Origin: Clavibacter michiganensis subsp. tessellarius
GTDB taxonomy: Bacteria; Actinomycetota; Actinomycetes; Actinomycetales; Microbacteriaceae
Length of the DNA: 64,000 bases
Assembly: GCF_021922985.1 (NCBI RefSeq)
Contig: NZ_CP040788.1
Coordinates: forward strand, 3,100,001-3,164,000
Direction: 5' to 3'
The stretch's first letter is position 1; each line of letters begins with the position of its first letter. The position numbers and the translations under genes are program-made. Below, one piece after another: positions 1 through 9,442 of the stretch. The notes under the pieces were generated by a model. The model saw only the letters and a program-made list of their open reading frames with translations. It searched no databases and had not been told where the DNA came from.

Positions 1-718
1 GCGAGTCGACGCCGGGCACGGAGAACGCGTGCATCGCGCCGCTGTAGCTGACGACCTGCCAGTCGATCGCGGGACGCGTGCGCATCTCGTCCTGGAACGC
101 GGCGACCTTCTCGTCGGGGACCAGCGGGTCGTCCGCGCCGGTGAGGACGAGGATCGCGGCCTTCACGTCGGCGACGTCGGCCGGGTCGTGCACCACGAGG
201 CTGCCGTGCAGGGAGATGGCGGCCTTGATCTCGGCGCCCGCGCGGGCGACCTCGAGCGAGGCGCTGCCGCCGAAGCAGTAGCCCATGACGGCGATGCGCG
301 ACGGGTCGACGTCGGGCTCGGCGGCGAGCCGGTCGATGCCGGCCTGCACGCGGGCGCGCATGAGCGGCAGGTCGGCGTAGTAGGACCCGGCGACCTGGCC
401 GGCCTCCTCGGGGCCGGGGCGCACGTCGCGGCCGTAGACGTCGGCCGCGAAGGCGACGTAGCCGAGGCGCGCGAGCATCTGGATCCTGGCGGCCACGTGC
501 CCGCCGACGCCGAACCAGTCGTGGATCACGAGCACGGCCGGGCGGCGGCCGCCCTGCGACGCGTCGCGGGCGAGCAGGCCCTCGAGCTCGGTGCCCGCGT
601 GCTCGTACAGCACCGGGCCCATCTGGATGTCGGCGCCCGCGGGCAGCGGCACGCGCTCGGTGAGCTCGGCGAGGGACGGCGACCAGACGGGGGTCGATGC
701 GGGATCGGTCATGCTCAT
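1..718 (-). CDS. Dienelactone hydrolase family protein (3' end cut by window edge)
   Basis: This is an alpha/beta hydrolase of the dienelactone hydrolase (DLH) family. About 239 residues are visible and the last few lie beyond the left edge. The nucleophile is Cys148 in GYCFGG, the acid is Asp196/197 in TGADDP, and the base is His230 in MHAFS. There is no signal peptide, so it should be cytosolic. The ATG at 718 overlaps the purL stop as ATGA, so it is probably translated with the purine operon; a second in-frame ATG lies at 712. Family members hydrolyse cyclic lactones or related esters. The substrate here is unknown and nothing ties it to purine synthesis except position. Confidence 0.88.
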   Translation of the reverse strand, partial: MSMTDPASTPVWSPSLAELTERVPLPAGADIQMGPVLYEHAGTELEGLLARDASQGGRRPAVLVIHDWFGVGGHVAARIQMLARLGYVAFAADVYGRDVRPGPEEAGQVAGSYYADLPLMRARVQAGIDRLAAEPDVDPSRIAVMGYCFGGSASLEVARAGAEIKAAISLHGSLVVHDPADVADVKAAILVLTGADDPLVPDEKVAAFQDEMRTRPAIDWQVVSYSGAMHAFSVPGVDS

Positions 719-3075
719 GCCTCCACGGCGGTGCCGAAGCGGGCGGGGAGCGTGGCGCGGTGGATCCCGCGCAGCTCCTCGACCGACAGGGTGAACAGGC
801 CCTGCAGCTCGAGGCCGGGCGCCTGCGCGTCCGTCACCCCGATGCGGAGCACGGGGTAGCCGCGCCCCTCGCAGAGACCCTGGAACTTGACGTCGTCCTC
901 GCGGGGGACCGTGACGAGCATCCGGCCGGTGGACTCCGAGAAGAGGGCGGTCGCCGCATCGACGCCGTCGCGCTGGACGATGCCGTCGAGCCAGACGCGG
1001 GCGCCGACGCCGAAGCGCATGACGGACTCCGCGAGCGCCTGGCCGAGGCCGCCGTCCGAGAGGTCGTGCGCGCTCGCGACGAGCGACTGCGTGGCGCCGG
1101 CGGCGATGAGGGAGGCGAGCTCCCTCTCGGCGCGGAGGTCGACCACGGGCGGGACGCCGCCGAGGTGGTCGTGCACGGTGCCGGCCCAGGCGGATCCATC
1201 GAGCTCCTCGCGCGTGACGCCGAGGAGGTAGATGTTGTCGCCCTCGTCCTGCCAGCCGGACGGGATGCGGCGCGCGACGTCGTCGATCACGCCGAGCACG
1301 CCCACGACGGGCGTGGGGTGGATGGCCTGCGTGCCCGTCTGGTTGTAGAGGGAGACGTTGCCGCCCGTGACGGGGATCTCGAGCTCCAGGCAGCCGTCGG
1401 CGAGGCCCTCGACCGTGCGGCTGAACTGCCACATGACCTCGGGGTCCTCGGGGCTGCCGAAGTTGAGGCAGTCGCTCACGGCGACGGGCGTGGCGCCGGA
1501 CGCGGCGACGTTGCGGTACGCCTCCGCGAGGGCGAGCTGCGCGCCCTGGTACGGGTCGAGCTGGCAGAAGCGGCCGTTCGCGTCGGTCGCGACCGAGAAG
1601 CCGAGGCCGCTCTCCTCGTCGACGCGGACCATGCCGGCGTCGTCGGGGAACGACAGGGCCGTGTTGCCCATGACGTAGCGGTCGTACTGGTCGGTGATCC
1701 ACGACGCGTCGGCCAGGTTCGGGCTGCCGAGGAGCTGCAGGAACTGGTCGCGGATGTCGTCGGGCGCGGTGGGGCGCGCGAGGCGCGACGCGGAGTCGGC
1801 CTGGAGGGCGTCGATCCACGTGGGGTAGGAGACGGGGCGGTCGTAGACGGGGCCGTCGACCGCGACCGTGCGCGGCTCGACGTCGACGATGCGCTCGCCG
1901 TGGTGGTCGATGACGAGGCGGCCGGTGTCGGTGACCTCGCCGAGCACGCTCGTCTCGACGTCCCACTTGCGGACCACGGCGAGGAAGCCCTCGAGCTTCT
2001 CCGGCTTGACCACCGCCATCATGCGCTCCTGGCTCTCCGACATGAGGATCTCCTCGGCCGTGAGCGACGGGTCGCGCAGCAGCACCTCCTCGAGCCGGAT
2101 GTGCATGCCGCCGTCGCCGTTGGACGCGAGCTCGCTCGTGGCGCAGGAGATGCCGGCGGCGCCCAGGTCCTGGATGCCCTCGACGAGGTCCTCCCGGAAG
2201 AGCTCGAGGCAGCACTCGATGAGCACCTTCTCGGCGAACGGGTCGCCCACCTGCACCGCGGGGCGCTTGGTGGGGCCGCCGTCGGCGAAGGTGTCGCTCG
2301 CGAGGATGGAGGCGCCGCCGATGCCGTCGCCGCCCGTGCGGGCGCCGAACAGCACGACCTTGTTGCCGACGCCGCGCGCGTTGGCGAGGTGGAGGTCCTC
2401 GTGGCGGAGCACGCCGACCGCGAGCGCGTTGACGAGCGGGTTGCCCTGGTACACGCGGTCGAAGTAGGTCTCGCCGCCGATGTTCGGCAGCCCCAGGCAG
2501 TTGCCGTAGAAGCTGATGCCGGAGACCACGCCGTGCACGACGCGCGCGGTGTCGGGGTCGTCGATGTCGCCGAAGCGCAGCGCGTCCATGACGGCGACGG
2601 GGCGGGCGCCCATCGAGATGATGTCGCGGACGATGCCGCCGACGCCCGTGGCCGCGCCCTGGAACGGCTCGATGTAGGAGGGGTGGTTGTGGCTCTCGAT
2701 CTTGAAGGTGACGGCCCAGCCCTCGCCCACGTCGACGACGCCGGCGTTCTCGCCCATGCCGACCATGAGGTCCTTCTTCATGGACTCGGACACCTTCTGC
2801 CCGAACTGGCGCAGGTACTTCTTCGAGGACTTGTAGGAGCAGTGCTCGCTCCACATGACCGAGTACATGGCGAGCTCGCCGCTCGTGGGTCGGCGGCCGA
2901 GGATCTCCCTGATCTTCAGGTACTCGCCCTCGGTGAGCCCGAGCGCCGCGTAGGGCTGCTCCTTCTCGGGGGTGCGCTCGGCCATCTCGACGGTGTCGGC
3001 GACGTGGCGGCGGATGCTGCGTCCCTCTCCCGCGGGGTCGGTGGGGACGGAGGCGGGATCGGGGTGGACGCTCAC
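715..3075 (-). CDS. purL: Phosphoribosylformylglycinamidine synthase subunit PurL
   Basis: PurL is the large synthetase subunit that converts FGAR to FGAM with ATP and ammonia delivered by PurQ, step 4 of purine synthesis in the cytosol. It is 786 residues, the small form that needs separate PurS and PurQ. Visible motifs are SEHCSYK (His78, catalytic), ESHNHPS, the glycine-rich [10 protein letters not shown], and a second AIRS-like half from about residue 430. The GTG start at 3075 overlaps the purQ stop as GTGA. The reading frame stays open upstream through purQ, but that part is out-of-frame shadow. Genes run purS-purQ-purL with overlaps, so the three subunits are translationally coupled. 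An internal start at MAERTP is possible. Confidence 0.96.
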   Translation of the reverse strand: MSVHPDPASVPTDPAGEGRSIRRHVADTVEMAERTPEKEQPYAALGLTEGEYLKIREILGRRPTSGELAMYSVMWSEHCSYKSSKKYLRQFGQKVSESMKKDLMVGMGENAGVVDVGEGWAVTFKIESHNHPSYIEPFQGAATGVGGIVRDIISMGARPVAVMDALRFGDIDDPDTARVVHGVVSGISFYGNCLGLPNIGGETYFDRVYQGNPLVNALAVGVLRHEDLHLANARGVGNKVVLFGARTGGDGIGGASILASDTFADGGPTKRPAVQVGDPFAEKVLIECCLELFREDLVEGIQDLGAAGISCATSELASNGDGGMHIRLEEVLLRDPSLTAEEILMSESQERMMAVVKPEKLEGFLAVVRKWDVETSVLGEVTDTGRLVIDHHGERIVDVEPRTVAVDGPVYDRPVSYPTWIDALQADSASRLARPTAPDDIRDQFLQLLGSPNLADASWITDQYDRYVMGNTALSFPDDAGMVRVDEESGLGFSVATDANGRFCQLDPYQGAQLALAEAYRNVAASGATPVAVSDCLNFGSPEDPEVMWQFSRTVEGLADGCLELEIPVTGGNVSLYNQTGTQAIHPTPVVGVLGVIDDVARRIPSGWQDEGDNIYLLGVTREELDGSAWAGTVHDHLGGVPPVVDLRAERELASLIAAGATQSLVASAHDLSDGGLGQALAESVMRFGVGARVWLDGIVQRDGVDAATALFSESTGRMLVTVPREDDVKFQGLCEGRGYPVLRIGVTDAQAPGLELQGLFTLSVEELRGIHRATLPARFGTAVEA

Positions 3076-3767
3076 TGCGCGAGGACTCCTTCGAGGACGG
3101 ACGTGAAGAGACGGAGGCCGTCGACACCGGAGCGCATGGCGGCCGGGGTGTCCGGTCCGAAGCCCTCCTCGACGGCGTGCTCGGGGTGGGGCATGAGGCC
3201 GACGACGTTGCCGCGGGCGTTGGTGATCCCGGCGATGTCGCGCAGGGATCCGTTCGGGTTGCCGCCCAGGTAGCGGAAGGCCACGCGGCCCTCGCCCTCG
3301 AGGCGGTCGAGGGTGTCGGCGTCGGCGATGAAGCCGCCCTCGCCGTTCTTGAGCGGGATGGTGATCTCCTCGCCCGCGGTGAAGGCGTTCGTCCACGCGG
3401 TGCCGGTGGCCTCGACGCGGAGGCGCTGGTCGCGGCAGACGAAGTTGCCGGCCTCGTTGCGGATCAGCCCGCCGGGCAGCAGGTGCGCCTCGGTGAGCAT
3501 CTGGAAGCCGTTGCAGATGCCGAGCACGGGCACGCCGCGCTCGGCGGCGTCCACCACCTCGCGCATGATCGGCGCGAAGGCCGCGATGGCGCCGGCGCGC
3601 ATGTAGTCGCCGTAGCTGAAGCCGCCGGGGAGCACGACCGCGTCGACGCCCTGGAGGTCGTGGTCGCCGTGCCACAGCGCTACTGGCGTGGCGCCCGCGA
3701 GGCGGACGGCGCGCTGGGCGTCGCGGTCGTCGAGGGATCCCGGGAAGGTGATGACCCCGACGCGCAT
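3072..3767 (-). CDS. purQ: Phosphoribosylformylglycinamidine synthase subunit PurQ
   Basis: PurQ is the class I glutamine amidotransferase subunit of FGAM synthase. It is 231 residues, normal for the family. The catalytic triad is Cys85 in LGICNGFQ with His194 and Glu196 in MPHPEHA. It hydrolyses glutamine and channels ammonia to PurL. The ATG at 3767 shares one base with the purS stop (TGATG) and its own stop overlaps the purL GTG, which makes it the middle gene of a tightly coupled unit. Confidence 0.97.
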   Translation of the reverse strand: MRVGVITFPGSLDDRDAQRAVRLAGATPVALWHGDHDLQGVDAVVLPGGFSYGDYMRAGAIAAFAPIMREVVDAAERGVPVLGICNGFQMLTEAHLLPGGLIRNEAGNFVCRDQRLRVEATGTAWTNAFTAGEEITIPLKNGEGGFIADADTLDRLEGEGRVAFRYLGGNPNGSLRDIAGITNARGNVVGLMPHPEHAVEEGFGPDTPAAMRSGVDGLRLFTSVLEGVLAQ

Positions 3768-4159
3768 CAGCGCTGCTCCGCCGCGGCCGAGCCGTGGGGG
3801 AGCGGGTGCGCGGCGACGTCGGTTTCGGCCGTGCCGCCGTCGGCGACCGTGTGGTCGTCGGTGACGTTGCCGGTGGCCATGTCGGCCTCGGCCGAGATGC
3901 CGAACCCGTCGAGCCCGGCGACGTGGACGCTGATGACGTCCTCGATGACGGAGTTGGAGAGCATGTCGGCGGCGAGCGACTGGACGTCGGCGAGCAGCGC
4001 GTCGTCCACCTCGCCCTCGACGGTGAGCTCGAAGCGCTTGCCGATGCGGACGCCGGTGAAGCGGTCCTTGCCGAGGCGGGCGAGGGCGCCGGCCACGGCC
4101 TTCCCCTGGGGGTCGAGCAGCTCGGCCTTGGGCATCACTTCGACGACGATCGTGGGCAC
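3767..4159 (-). CDS. purS: Phosphoribosylformylglycinamidine synthase subunit PurS, with C-terminal extension
   Basis: PurS is the small bridging subunit of FGAM synthase. Residues 1-85 match the family (start [10 protein letters not shown], then [12 protein letters not shown] and SNSVIEDV). The protein is 130 residues where PurS is usually about 80-90. The last 45 are an acidic, Thr/Asp/Ala-rich tail that looks disordered. The GTG at 4159 is preceded by GGAG at a usable distance, and this start matches where PurS proteins normally begin. It is the first gene of purSQL. A TANNNT hexamer (TACGCT, 4199-4204, minus strand) upstream could be the operon's -10, but no -35 is clear. Confidence 0.93.
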   Translation of the reverse strand: MPTIVVEVMPKAELLDPQGKAVAGALARLGKDRFTGVRIGKRFELTVEGEVDDALLADVQSLAADMLSNSVIEDVISVHVAGLDGFGISAEADMATGNVTDDHTVADGGTAETDVAAHPLPHGSAAAEQR

Positions 4160-4284
4160 GATGGGACTCCGGATTCCTGGAGGCGGGTGGATGCGCTCAG
4201 CGTACCGGACCGCCGCGGCCCGCCGGGCGGCTCCCCGGGCGGGCAGCGGTGGGCGGCGGGCCGACGGCGATGTCGCGGCCGGGA

Positions 4285-4968
4285 TCAGCCGATCGCCTCG
4301 GGCAGCAGCTCCACCCGGTAGGCGGCGTCGATGGTCTCGCCCGTGGCGGGGTCCTCGAGCTGCACGCGCCAGCGCGAGGCGAACTGGTCGACGCCCGGGA
4401 CCATCGCGACCGTGCCCGAGATCAGCACCGTGCCGGGGACGCGCAGGCCGCGCCGCTCGAGCACCTCGAGCCAGTGGTCGGGCGTGAGGAGCGCGCCGAG
4501 CGTGGAGTCCTGGATGAGCTCCTCGGCGCCCTCCTCGCCGACCCAGCCGCGCAGGCGGATCGCGTCGAGGCGGTCGCGCACGTCGGCGAGGCGCCAGGCC
4601 TTGCGTCCCAGCACGTCCGGGCCCGCGTTCTTGCTCCACGCGACGCCGTGCACCTCGAGGGCGCGGTCGGTGTGGTCGCAGGCGACCGTGAGCAGCACGT
4701 CGTCGTCGGTGATCACGAGCGCCCACTCGGCCTCGCCGGAGGTGCGGCCGTGCTGCGCGGGCACCGCGTCCGCCTGCGACGCGAGGTAGGGCGCGACCGG
4801 GTAGAGCGCAGGCGTCACCTCGGGGCCGGGCACGCCGAGCTCGGCGAGCTCCGCGATGTGCGCCTGGACCTCGGCCTGGTCGCGGCCCGCGTAGCCGGCG
4901 TTGAGGAGCGACACGACCTCGACGCTCGTGGTGGATCCGTCGGGCAGCTGGAAGCGCAGGGTGGTCAT
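4285..4968 (-). CDS. DUF2848 family protein
   Basis: The 227 residues match the DUF2848 family along the full length. Recognisable blocks are AGYAGRDQAEVQAHIAEL near the N-terminus, TSGEAEWAL, the ACDHTDRALE segment, WSKNAGPDVLGRKAW and SGTVAMVPGV. The family resembles fumarylacetoacetate-hydrolase-type enzymes and often sits with transporters and amidohydrolases, but its reaction is not known to me. The ATG at 4968 has GGAGG just upstream. It is divergent from the MHS permease and shares a TGTATACA operator region with it, so it probably acts on the same imported compound. Confidence 0.75.
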   Translation of the reverse strand: MTTLRFQLPDGSTTSVEVVSLLNAGYAGRDQAEVQAHIAELAELGVPGPEVTPALYPVAPYLASQADAVPAQHGRTSGEAEWALVITDDDVLLTVACDHTDRALEVHGVAWSKNAGPDVLGRKAWRLADVRDRLDAIRLRGWVGEEGAEELIQDSTLGALLTPDHWLEVLERRGLRVPGTVLISGTVAMVPGVDQFASRWRVQLEDPATGETIDAAYRVELLPEAIG

Positions 4969-5026
4969 CGGTCCTCCGGTGGTGTTTCGAGCGTGTGAAG
5001 AAATGCGGATCCGGTCGCCCTGGCCA

Positions 5027-5055
5027 TGGTCACCGGCATCCGGTATGCCTACTGT
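5027..5055 (+). promoter_or_regulatory. Putative promoter of the MHS permease gene
   Basis: TGGTCA (5027-5032) and TACTGT (5050-5055) are separated by 17 bases and fit a housekeeping -35/-10 pair. The -10 overlaps the palindrome at 5052-5061, so a bound repressor would block it. This was inferred by eye. Confidence 0.45.
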
Positions 5056-5061
5056 ATACAG
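5052..5061. promoter_or_regulatory. Putative GntR operator 1 (CTGTATACAG)
   Basis: A perfect 10-base palindrome built on TGTATACA, in the divergent region between the DUF2848 gene and the MHS permease. The same 8-base core recurs at 7313-7320 beside the GntR gene. Both are followed within one base by CACA. The A/T-rich core stands out in this GC-rich sequence. Confidence 0.65.
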
Positions 5062-5140
5062 CACACCGACCGGACGCCCGGCGGGTCCGACAGCCGGATC
5101 CGCGGCGACTCCCCACCCGGTCCCGCACCCGAGGAGACCC

Positions 5141-6544
5141 ATGGCCGACGACCCCACCGCCGCTGCGGCGACCACCGCATCCGCAGCCGGCGCGCCCGCG
5201 AACGGCGCGCCCCACGACACCCCGAGGCCGTCGCGCCGCGAGCTCGTGAAGGCCTTCACCGCGAGCCTCACCGGCACGTCGCTCGAGTGGTACGACTTCG
5301 CCGTCTACTCGGCGGCCAGCGCCGTCGTGTTCCCCGTCGTGTTCTTCCCCGCGTCCGACCCCTACACGGCGACGATCCTCGCGTTCTCGACCTACGCGGT
5401 CGGCTACGTGTCGCGCCCCGTCGGCGGGTTCGTGTTCGGGCGGCTCGGCGACAAGATCGGACGGAAGCCCGTCCTCGTGCTCACGCTGCTGCTCATCGGC
5501 ATCGCGACGTTCCTCATCGGCGTGCTGCCGGGCTACGCGACCATCGGGCTCGCGGCGCCGATCATCCTCGTGCTCCTCCGCTTCGCGCAGGGCGTGGGCG
5601 TCGGCGGCGAGTGGGGCGGCGCGGTGCTGCTCTCGAGCGAGTTCGGCGATCCGCGGAAGAGGGGCTTCTGGTCCTCGGCCGCGCAGGTCGGCCCGCCCGC
5701 CGGCAACCTGCTCGCCAACGGCGCGCTCGCGCTGCTCACCGTGCTGCTCACCGAGGACGACTTCCTCGACTGGGGCTGGCGCGTGGCCTTCCTCCTCTCC
5801 GCGCTGCTCGTGGCGTTCGGCCTCTGGATCCGCCTGAAGCTCGAGGACACCCCCGTGTTCAAGGCGCTGCAGGAGCGCGGCGACCGGCCGAGCGCGCCCA
5901 TCTCGGAGATCTTCCGCACGCAGGCCCGTCCGCTCGTGGCCGCGATCCTCAGCCGCGTCGGCCCCGACGTGCTCTACGCGCTCTTCACCGTCTTCACCCT
6001 CACCTACGGCGTGAACTCGCTCGGCTTCGAGCGCAGCCAGGTGCTCGTGGCGGTGCTCGTCGGATCCGCGGTGCAGCTGTTCACCATCCCGTTCGCGGGC
6101 GCCGTGAGCGACCGGATCAACCGCCGGGCGCTGTACGCGGCCGCCGCGGTGGGCGCGGCCGTCTGGGCGTACGTGTTCTTCGCGATCACCGACGGCTCGT
6201 CGACCTTCGTGCTCGGCGTGGGCATGGTGCTCGGCCTGTTCTTCCACTCCTTTATGTACGGGCCGCAGGCGGCGTACATCATCGAGCAGTTCTCGCCCCG
6301 GCTCCGCTACACGGGCGCCTCGCTCGCGTACACGATCGCCGGCGTGATCGGCGGGGCCATCGCGCCGCTGATGTTCACGATCATCTACGAGGAGACCGGC
6401 AGCTGGGTCGGCATCGCGCTGTACCTCACCGCCGCGGTCGTGCTCACGCTCGTGGGCCTCGCGATGGGCCGCGACTCCGACGTGGCCGAGGACGAGGAGT
6501 ACGTGCGCACGGGCGCCGAGGGCGTCGCGGCGCCGCGGGTCTGA
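5141..6544 (+). CDS. MFS transporter, metabolite:H+ symporter (MHS) family
   Basis: This 467-residue inner-membrane permease belongs to the MHS branch of the major facilitator superfamily (proline/betaine, citrate and alpha-ketoglutarate type carriers). Twelve hydrophobic segments follow a roughly 35-residue Ala/Pro-rich cytosolic N-terminus. Diagnostic pieces are GTSLEWYDFAVYS in TM1, GRLGDKIGRKP in the 2-3 loop and RFAQGVGVGGEWGGA. The ATG at 5141 has GAGGAG upstream; the longer open frame upstream lacks support. It is the likely importer for the catabolic set that includes the DUF2848 protein and the carbon-nitrogen hydrolase. The substrate is not predictable from sequence alone. Confidence 0.9.
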   Translation: MADDPTAAAATTASAAGAPANGAPHDTPRPSRRELVKAFTASLTGTSLEWYDFAVYSAASAVVFPVVFFPASDPYTATILAFSTYAVGYVSRPVGGFVFGRLGDKIGRKPVLVLTLLLIGIATFLIGVLPGYATIGLAAPIILVLLRFAQGVGVGGEWGGAVLLSSEFGDPRKRGFWSSAAQVGPPAGNLLANGALALLTVLLTEDDFLDWGWRVAFLLSALLVAFGLWIRLKLEDTPVFKALQERGDRPSAPISEIFRTQARPLVAAILSRVGPDVLYALFTVFTLTYGVNSLGFERSQVLVAVLVGSAVQLFTIPFAGAVSDRINRRALYAAAAVGAAVWAYVFFAITDGSSTFVLGVGMVLGLFFHSFMYGPQAAYIIEQFSPRLRYTGASLAYTIAGVIGGAIAPLMFTIIYEETGSWVGIALYLTAAVVLTLVGLAMGRDSDVAEDEEYVRTGAEGVAAPRV

Positions 6545-6560
6545 CGCACGCCCTGTTCGG

Positions 6561-6598
6561 CCGACGCCCGGATCCCCGCCGCGGGGTCCGGGCGTCGG
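6561..6598. terminator. Bidirectional hairpin between the MHS and GntR genes
   Basis: CCGACGCCCGGATCCCC pairs with GGGG-TCCGGGCGTCGG, with one bulged A and a short loop. It sits between convergent genes and has no U-tract, as is common in high-GC actinobacteria. Confidence 0.75.
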
Positions 6599-6631
6599 CG
6601 CGTGCGGGGCGGTCGCGCGTGCGGGACCGCG

Positions 6632-7306
6632 TCAGGCGCGCAGCAGCACGTCGAGCGTGACGGCGAGGTGCCGGTCGATCGCCCCGCGCGCGGCCTCGGC
6701 GTCGCCCGCGGCCAGCGCGTCGACGATGCCGGCGTGCTCCTCGCAGACCCGGTCCTGCCGGTCGGTCGCGCGGTAGAGCGCCTCGACGCCCACGAGGATC
6801 TGCCGGGCGCGGAGCTTCGCGTAGGTGCGGCTCATCAGCTCGCTGCCCGCCGCGTCGACGAGGAGCTGGTGGAAGCGGCGGTCGTGCTCGATGAACTCCC
6901 GGCCGCTCTCGCGCGGCGGGCTCGCCACCATCGCGCGCTGCTGCTCGAGCACCTCGCGCATCGCGTCGAGCGGCGTGCGGTCGTGCTCCACGGCGCTCGT
7001 GGCGGCATGCCGCTCGAGCACCCCGCGCAGCTCCATCAGCTCGGCGATCTGGCGTCCGGTGATGACGGGGATGCGGGCGCCGCGCTTCGGGATCATCTCC
7101 ACCAGGTCGTCGGCGGCGAGCAGCAGCAGGGCCTCGCGGACGGGCGTGCGGGAGACGCCGATGCGCTCGGCCAGCTCCTGCTCGTTGAGGAACGCGCCCT
7201 GCTGGTCCGGGTCGGTGAGGACGTGCGCGTGGAGGAACTCGTAGGCCCGCTCGCGGCCGGAGAGGGCGCTCGCCGGTGACCCTGGATCGCCCGCCCGTTC
7301 TCGCAT
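6632..7306 (-). CDS. GntR family transcriptional regulator, FCD (FadR-like) subfamily
   Basis: A 224-residue DNA-binding regulator. The N-terminal winged helix (about residues 20-85) contains LAERIGVSRTPVREALLLL and the wing PKRGARIPV. The C-terminal all-helical FCD ligand domain (about 90-220) carries metal-ligand style residues (EHDRRFHQLL and EEHAGIVDAL). The ATG at 7306 lies only 5 bases from the palindrome ATGTATACAT, so autoregulation is very likely. It is divergent from the carbon-nitrogen hydrolase. The ligand is probably the compound taken up by the adjacent permease, by inference from context. Confidence 0.9.
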   Translation of the reverse strand: MRERAGDPGSPASALSGRERAYEFLHAHVLTDPDQQGAFLNEQELAERIGVSRTPVREALLLLAADDLVEMIPKRGARIPVITGRQIAELMELRGVLERHAATSAVEHDRTPLDAMREVLEQQRAMVASPPRESGREFIEHDRRFHQLLVDAAGSELMSRTYAKLRARQILVGVEALYRATDRQDRVCEEHAGIVDALAAGDAEAARGAIDRHLAVTLDVLLRA

Positions 7307-7311
7307 ACGCT

Positions 7312-7321
7312 ATGTATACAT
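7312..7321. promoter_or_regulatory. Putative GntR operator 2 (ATGTATACAT)
   Basis: A perfect 10-base palindrome with the TGTATACA core found at 5053-5060. It fills the 27-base gap between the GntR start (7306, minus) and the hydrolase start (7334, plus). A plus-strand -10 candidate, TACGCT (7306-7311), touches it, and TATACA on the minus strand could be the -10 of a leaderless GntR transcript. Binding here would shut both genes. Confidence 0.65.
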
Positions 7322-7333
7322 CACAGGAGGACC

Positions 7334-8173
7334 ATGAGAATCGCGCTCGCCCAGATCATCAGCTCCCCGGATCCCGCGGACAACCTCGCACGGATCGAGC
7401 GCTTCGCGGAGGACGCCGCTCGGCAGGGCGCCGAGCTCGTGGTGTTCCCGGAGGCGGCGCAGCGCGCGTTCGGCAACCCGCTGCCGGAGGTCGCGGAGCC
7501 GCTCGACGGGCCGTGGGCCTCCGGCGTGCGGGCGGTCGCCGACCGGCTCGGGGTCGTGATCGTCGCGGGCATGTTCACGCCCGGCGCCGACGGCCGCGTA
7601 CGCAACACCCTGCTGGTCGCGCGGCCCTCGGGTGCGGAGGCGGCGGGCGCCGGCTCCTACGACAAGATCCACCTGTTCGACGCGTTCGGCTTCCGCGAGT
7701 CCGACGCCGTGGACCCGGGCGACGAGGTCGCCGTGATCGAGGTCGGCGGCACGCGCGCCTCCCTCGCCACCTGCTACGACGTGCGCTTCCCGGCCCTCTT
7801 CCTCGCGGGCGCCGACCGGGGCGCGGCCGTCAGCGTCGTGTGCGCGAGCTGGGGCGCCGGCCCCGGCAAGGCCGACCAGTGGGACCTCCTGCTGCGGGCC
7901 CGCGCGCTCGACTCCACGACCTTCGTCGTCGCGGTCGGCCAGGGCGACCCCGCGACGCTGCCGGCCGGATCCCGCGGCCACGACCCCGCGAGCGGCGCGC
8001 CCACGGGCATCGGCCGGAGCGCGGTGGTCTCCCCGCTCGGCGAGGTGCTGCACCGGCTCGGCGGCGAGGAGGAGCTGCTCGTCGTGGACGTCGACCCGTC
8101 GGCCGTCGAGACCGCGCGCGGCACGCTGCCCGTGCTCGCGAACCGGCGCCGGGGGCTCGAGCAGCAGGGCTGA
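7334..8173 (+). CDS. Carbon-nitrogen hydrolase (nitrilase superfamily)
   Basis: This 279-residue cytosolic amidase-type enzyme has the Glu-Lys-Cys triad of the nitrilase superfamily: Glu40 in VVFPEAAQ, Lys111 in SYDKIHLFD and Cys147 in ATCYDVRFP. These enzymes hydrolyse C-N bonds in amides, carbamoyl compounds or nitriles. AGGAGG precedes the ATG by 3 bases. With the MHS permease and DUF2848 protein under one GntR-type operator it is the likely degradative enzyme of the regulon. Deaminated glutathione amidase is the closest general resemblance, but the regulon context argues for another substrate. Confidence 0.9.
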   Translation: MRIALAQIISSPDPADNLARIERFAEDAARQGAELVVFPEAAQRAFGNPLPEVAEPLDGPWASGVRAVADRLGVVIVAGMFTPGADGRVRNTLLVARPSGAEAAGAGSYDKIHLFDAFGFRESDAVDPGDEVAVIEVGGTRASLATCYDVRFPALFLAGADRGAAVSVVCASWGAGPGKADQWDLLLRARALDSTTFVVAVGQGDPATLPAGSRGHDPASGAPTGIGRSAVVSPLGEVLHRLGGEEELLVVDVDPSAVETARGTLPVLANRRRGLEQQG

Positions 8174-8206
8174 GCCCCACGGCGGAACGGATCCCGGAGC
8201 CGCGAC

Positions 8207-8242
8207 CGCTCCGCCTCCCGCTCCGCCTCCCGCTCCGCCTCC
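8207..8242. repeat. Tandem repeat, 3 x 12 bases (CGCTCCGCCTCC)
   Basis: Three exact copies plus a partial fourth lie in the short gap between the convergent hydrolase and MFS genes. It could vary in copy number between strains. Confidence 0.85.
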
Positions 8243-8245
8243 CGC

Positions 8246-9442
8246 TCAGCCCGGCGCGGGACCGGCCGGCGCTCCGCGTCCGCGCACGCGAGATTCCCGT
8301 GACTCCCGTGACTCCCGTGACGCCCGCAGCGCCGCCGCGGCGGGCAGGCCGACGGCGCCCAGCGCGCCGACGAGCGCGAGGACGCCCCAGCTGCCGGCCG
8401 TGCCGACCGCGGCGACCGCGGCCCCGGACACCGCGGGCGTGATCGCCGCCGTGAGGCCCCAGGACGAGCCCACCATCCCGAGCGCCGCCACGTGGTCGGC
8501 GGCGGGCACGCGGGCGAGGATGGTCGGCACCATGCCCGCCGTCACGAGCAGCTCGCACGCCGTCCAGCCGACGCCGAACGCGAGCCAGCTGTCGGTCGCG
8601 GCCGTCGCGACCGCGGTGAGCGCGCCCGCGGTGAAGCCGGCCACGAGGTAGGCCGGCGCCCGCTCGTCGCGCACCACGCGGAGCACGAGCGGCTGCAGGC
8701 CGATGAGCAGCACGACGTTGGTCAGCGCGGCGTACACGTACGACCCCGGCGTGGCGGTCGTCAGCGCGAACTGGATCCCGAGCCCCTGCATCAGCGCCGT
8801 CCCGGCGAGGGCGACGAGGAGCGGCGAGCCCAGGCGACGGACCGCGGACGCCGACCGGACGCCCGCCGCGTCGGTGCTCGGCTCGGGGCCCCCCGCCGCA
8901 CCCGGGGCGGGCCGCGGCACCAGGAGCGCGGCGACGAGGAGCAGCGTGCCCTCGACGAGCATCAGGGGCGCGTAGCCGATCCCGGCCGCCGTGACGAGGC
9001 CGGCCACGCCCGTCGCGACGACGCCGCCGACGTTCGCCGTCCACGAGATCGCGGACTGCGTGCGCGCCTGCCGATCCCCCTCCACCTGCACCGTGATGAG
9101 CGTGCCGATGAGCGAGCGCGCCAGTCCCGCCGCCCCGCCGACGACGAGCATGACCGCCGCCAGCAGGAGAGCGGATCCCCCCACCGCGGCGGGCAGGACG
9201 AGGAGCGCGGCCCCGTCGAGCGCCAGCGTGCCGATCAGCAGGGGACGCAGCGCGCGGCGCGGCGCGAGGAGCCCGGCCGCGGCGGGGAGCACGACGGATC
9301 CGACGCCGGCCGCCGTGAGGATCAGCGCGACCTCGCTCGTCGTGTGGAGCTCGCGGAACCACACGACCGCGACGATCGACGTGAAGCCCGCCGCCCGCAC
9401 GAGGACGAGGAGCGCGAGGAGACGGCGCGGCAGCCGCGTCAC
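8246..9442 (-). CDS. MFS transporter, probable exporter of the 8-15.6 kb cluster
   Basis: A 398-residue membrane protein with about 12 hydrophobic segments and a major-facilitator layout (cytosolic loop LLAPRRALRPLL after TM2, central loop rich in Pro/Gly/Ala near residue 185). The GTG at 9442 overlaps the stop of the upstream synthetase-like gene as GTGA. It is the last gene of the six-gene operon, the usual place for an efflux pump of a small-molecule pathway. The C-terminus carries three exact 9-base repeats (8293-8319) giving a Ser-Arg-Glu repeat. The cargo is unknown; self-resistance or product export is the inference. Confidence 0.8.
   Translation of the reverse strand: MTRLPRRLLALLVLVRAAGFTSIVAVVWFRELHTTSEVALILTAAGVGSVVLPAAAGLLAPRRALRPLLIGTLALDGAALLVLPAAVGGSALLLAAVMLVVGGAAGLARSLIGTLITVQVEGDRQARTQSAISWTANVGGVVATGVAGLVTAAGIGYAPLMLVEGTLLLVAALLVPRPAPGAAGGPEPSTDAAGVRSASAVRRLGSPLLVALAGTALMQGLGIQFALTTATPGSYVYAALTNVVLLIGLQPLVLRVVRDERAPAYLVAGFTAGALTAVATAATDSWLAFGVGWTACELLVTAGMVPTILARVPAADHVAALGMVGSSWGLTAAITPAVSGAAVAAVGTAGSWGVLALVGALGAVGLPAAAALRASRESRESRESRVRGRGAPAGPAPG

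Noticed and set aside
697..3273. 858-codon open frame on the plus strand opposite purL
   Set aside because: Antisense shadow of purL produced by GC-rich third positions; composition is His/Arg/Ala/Asp-rich without domains.
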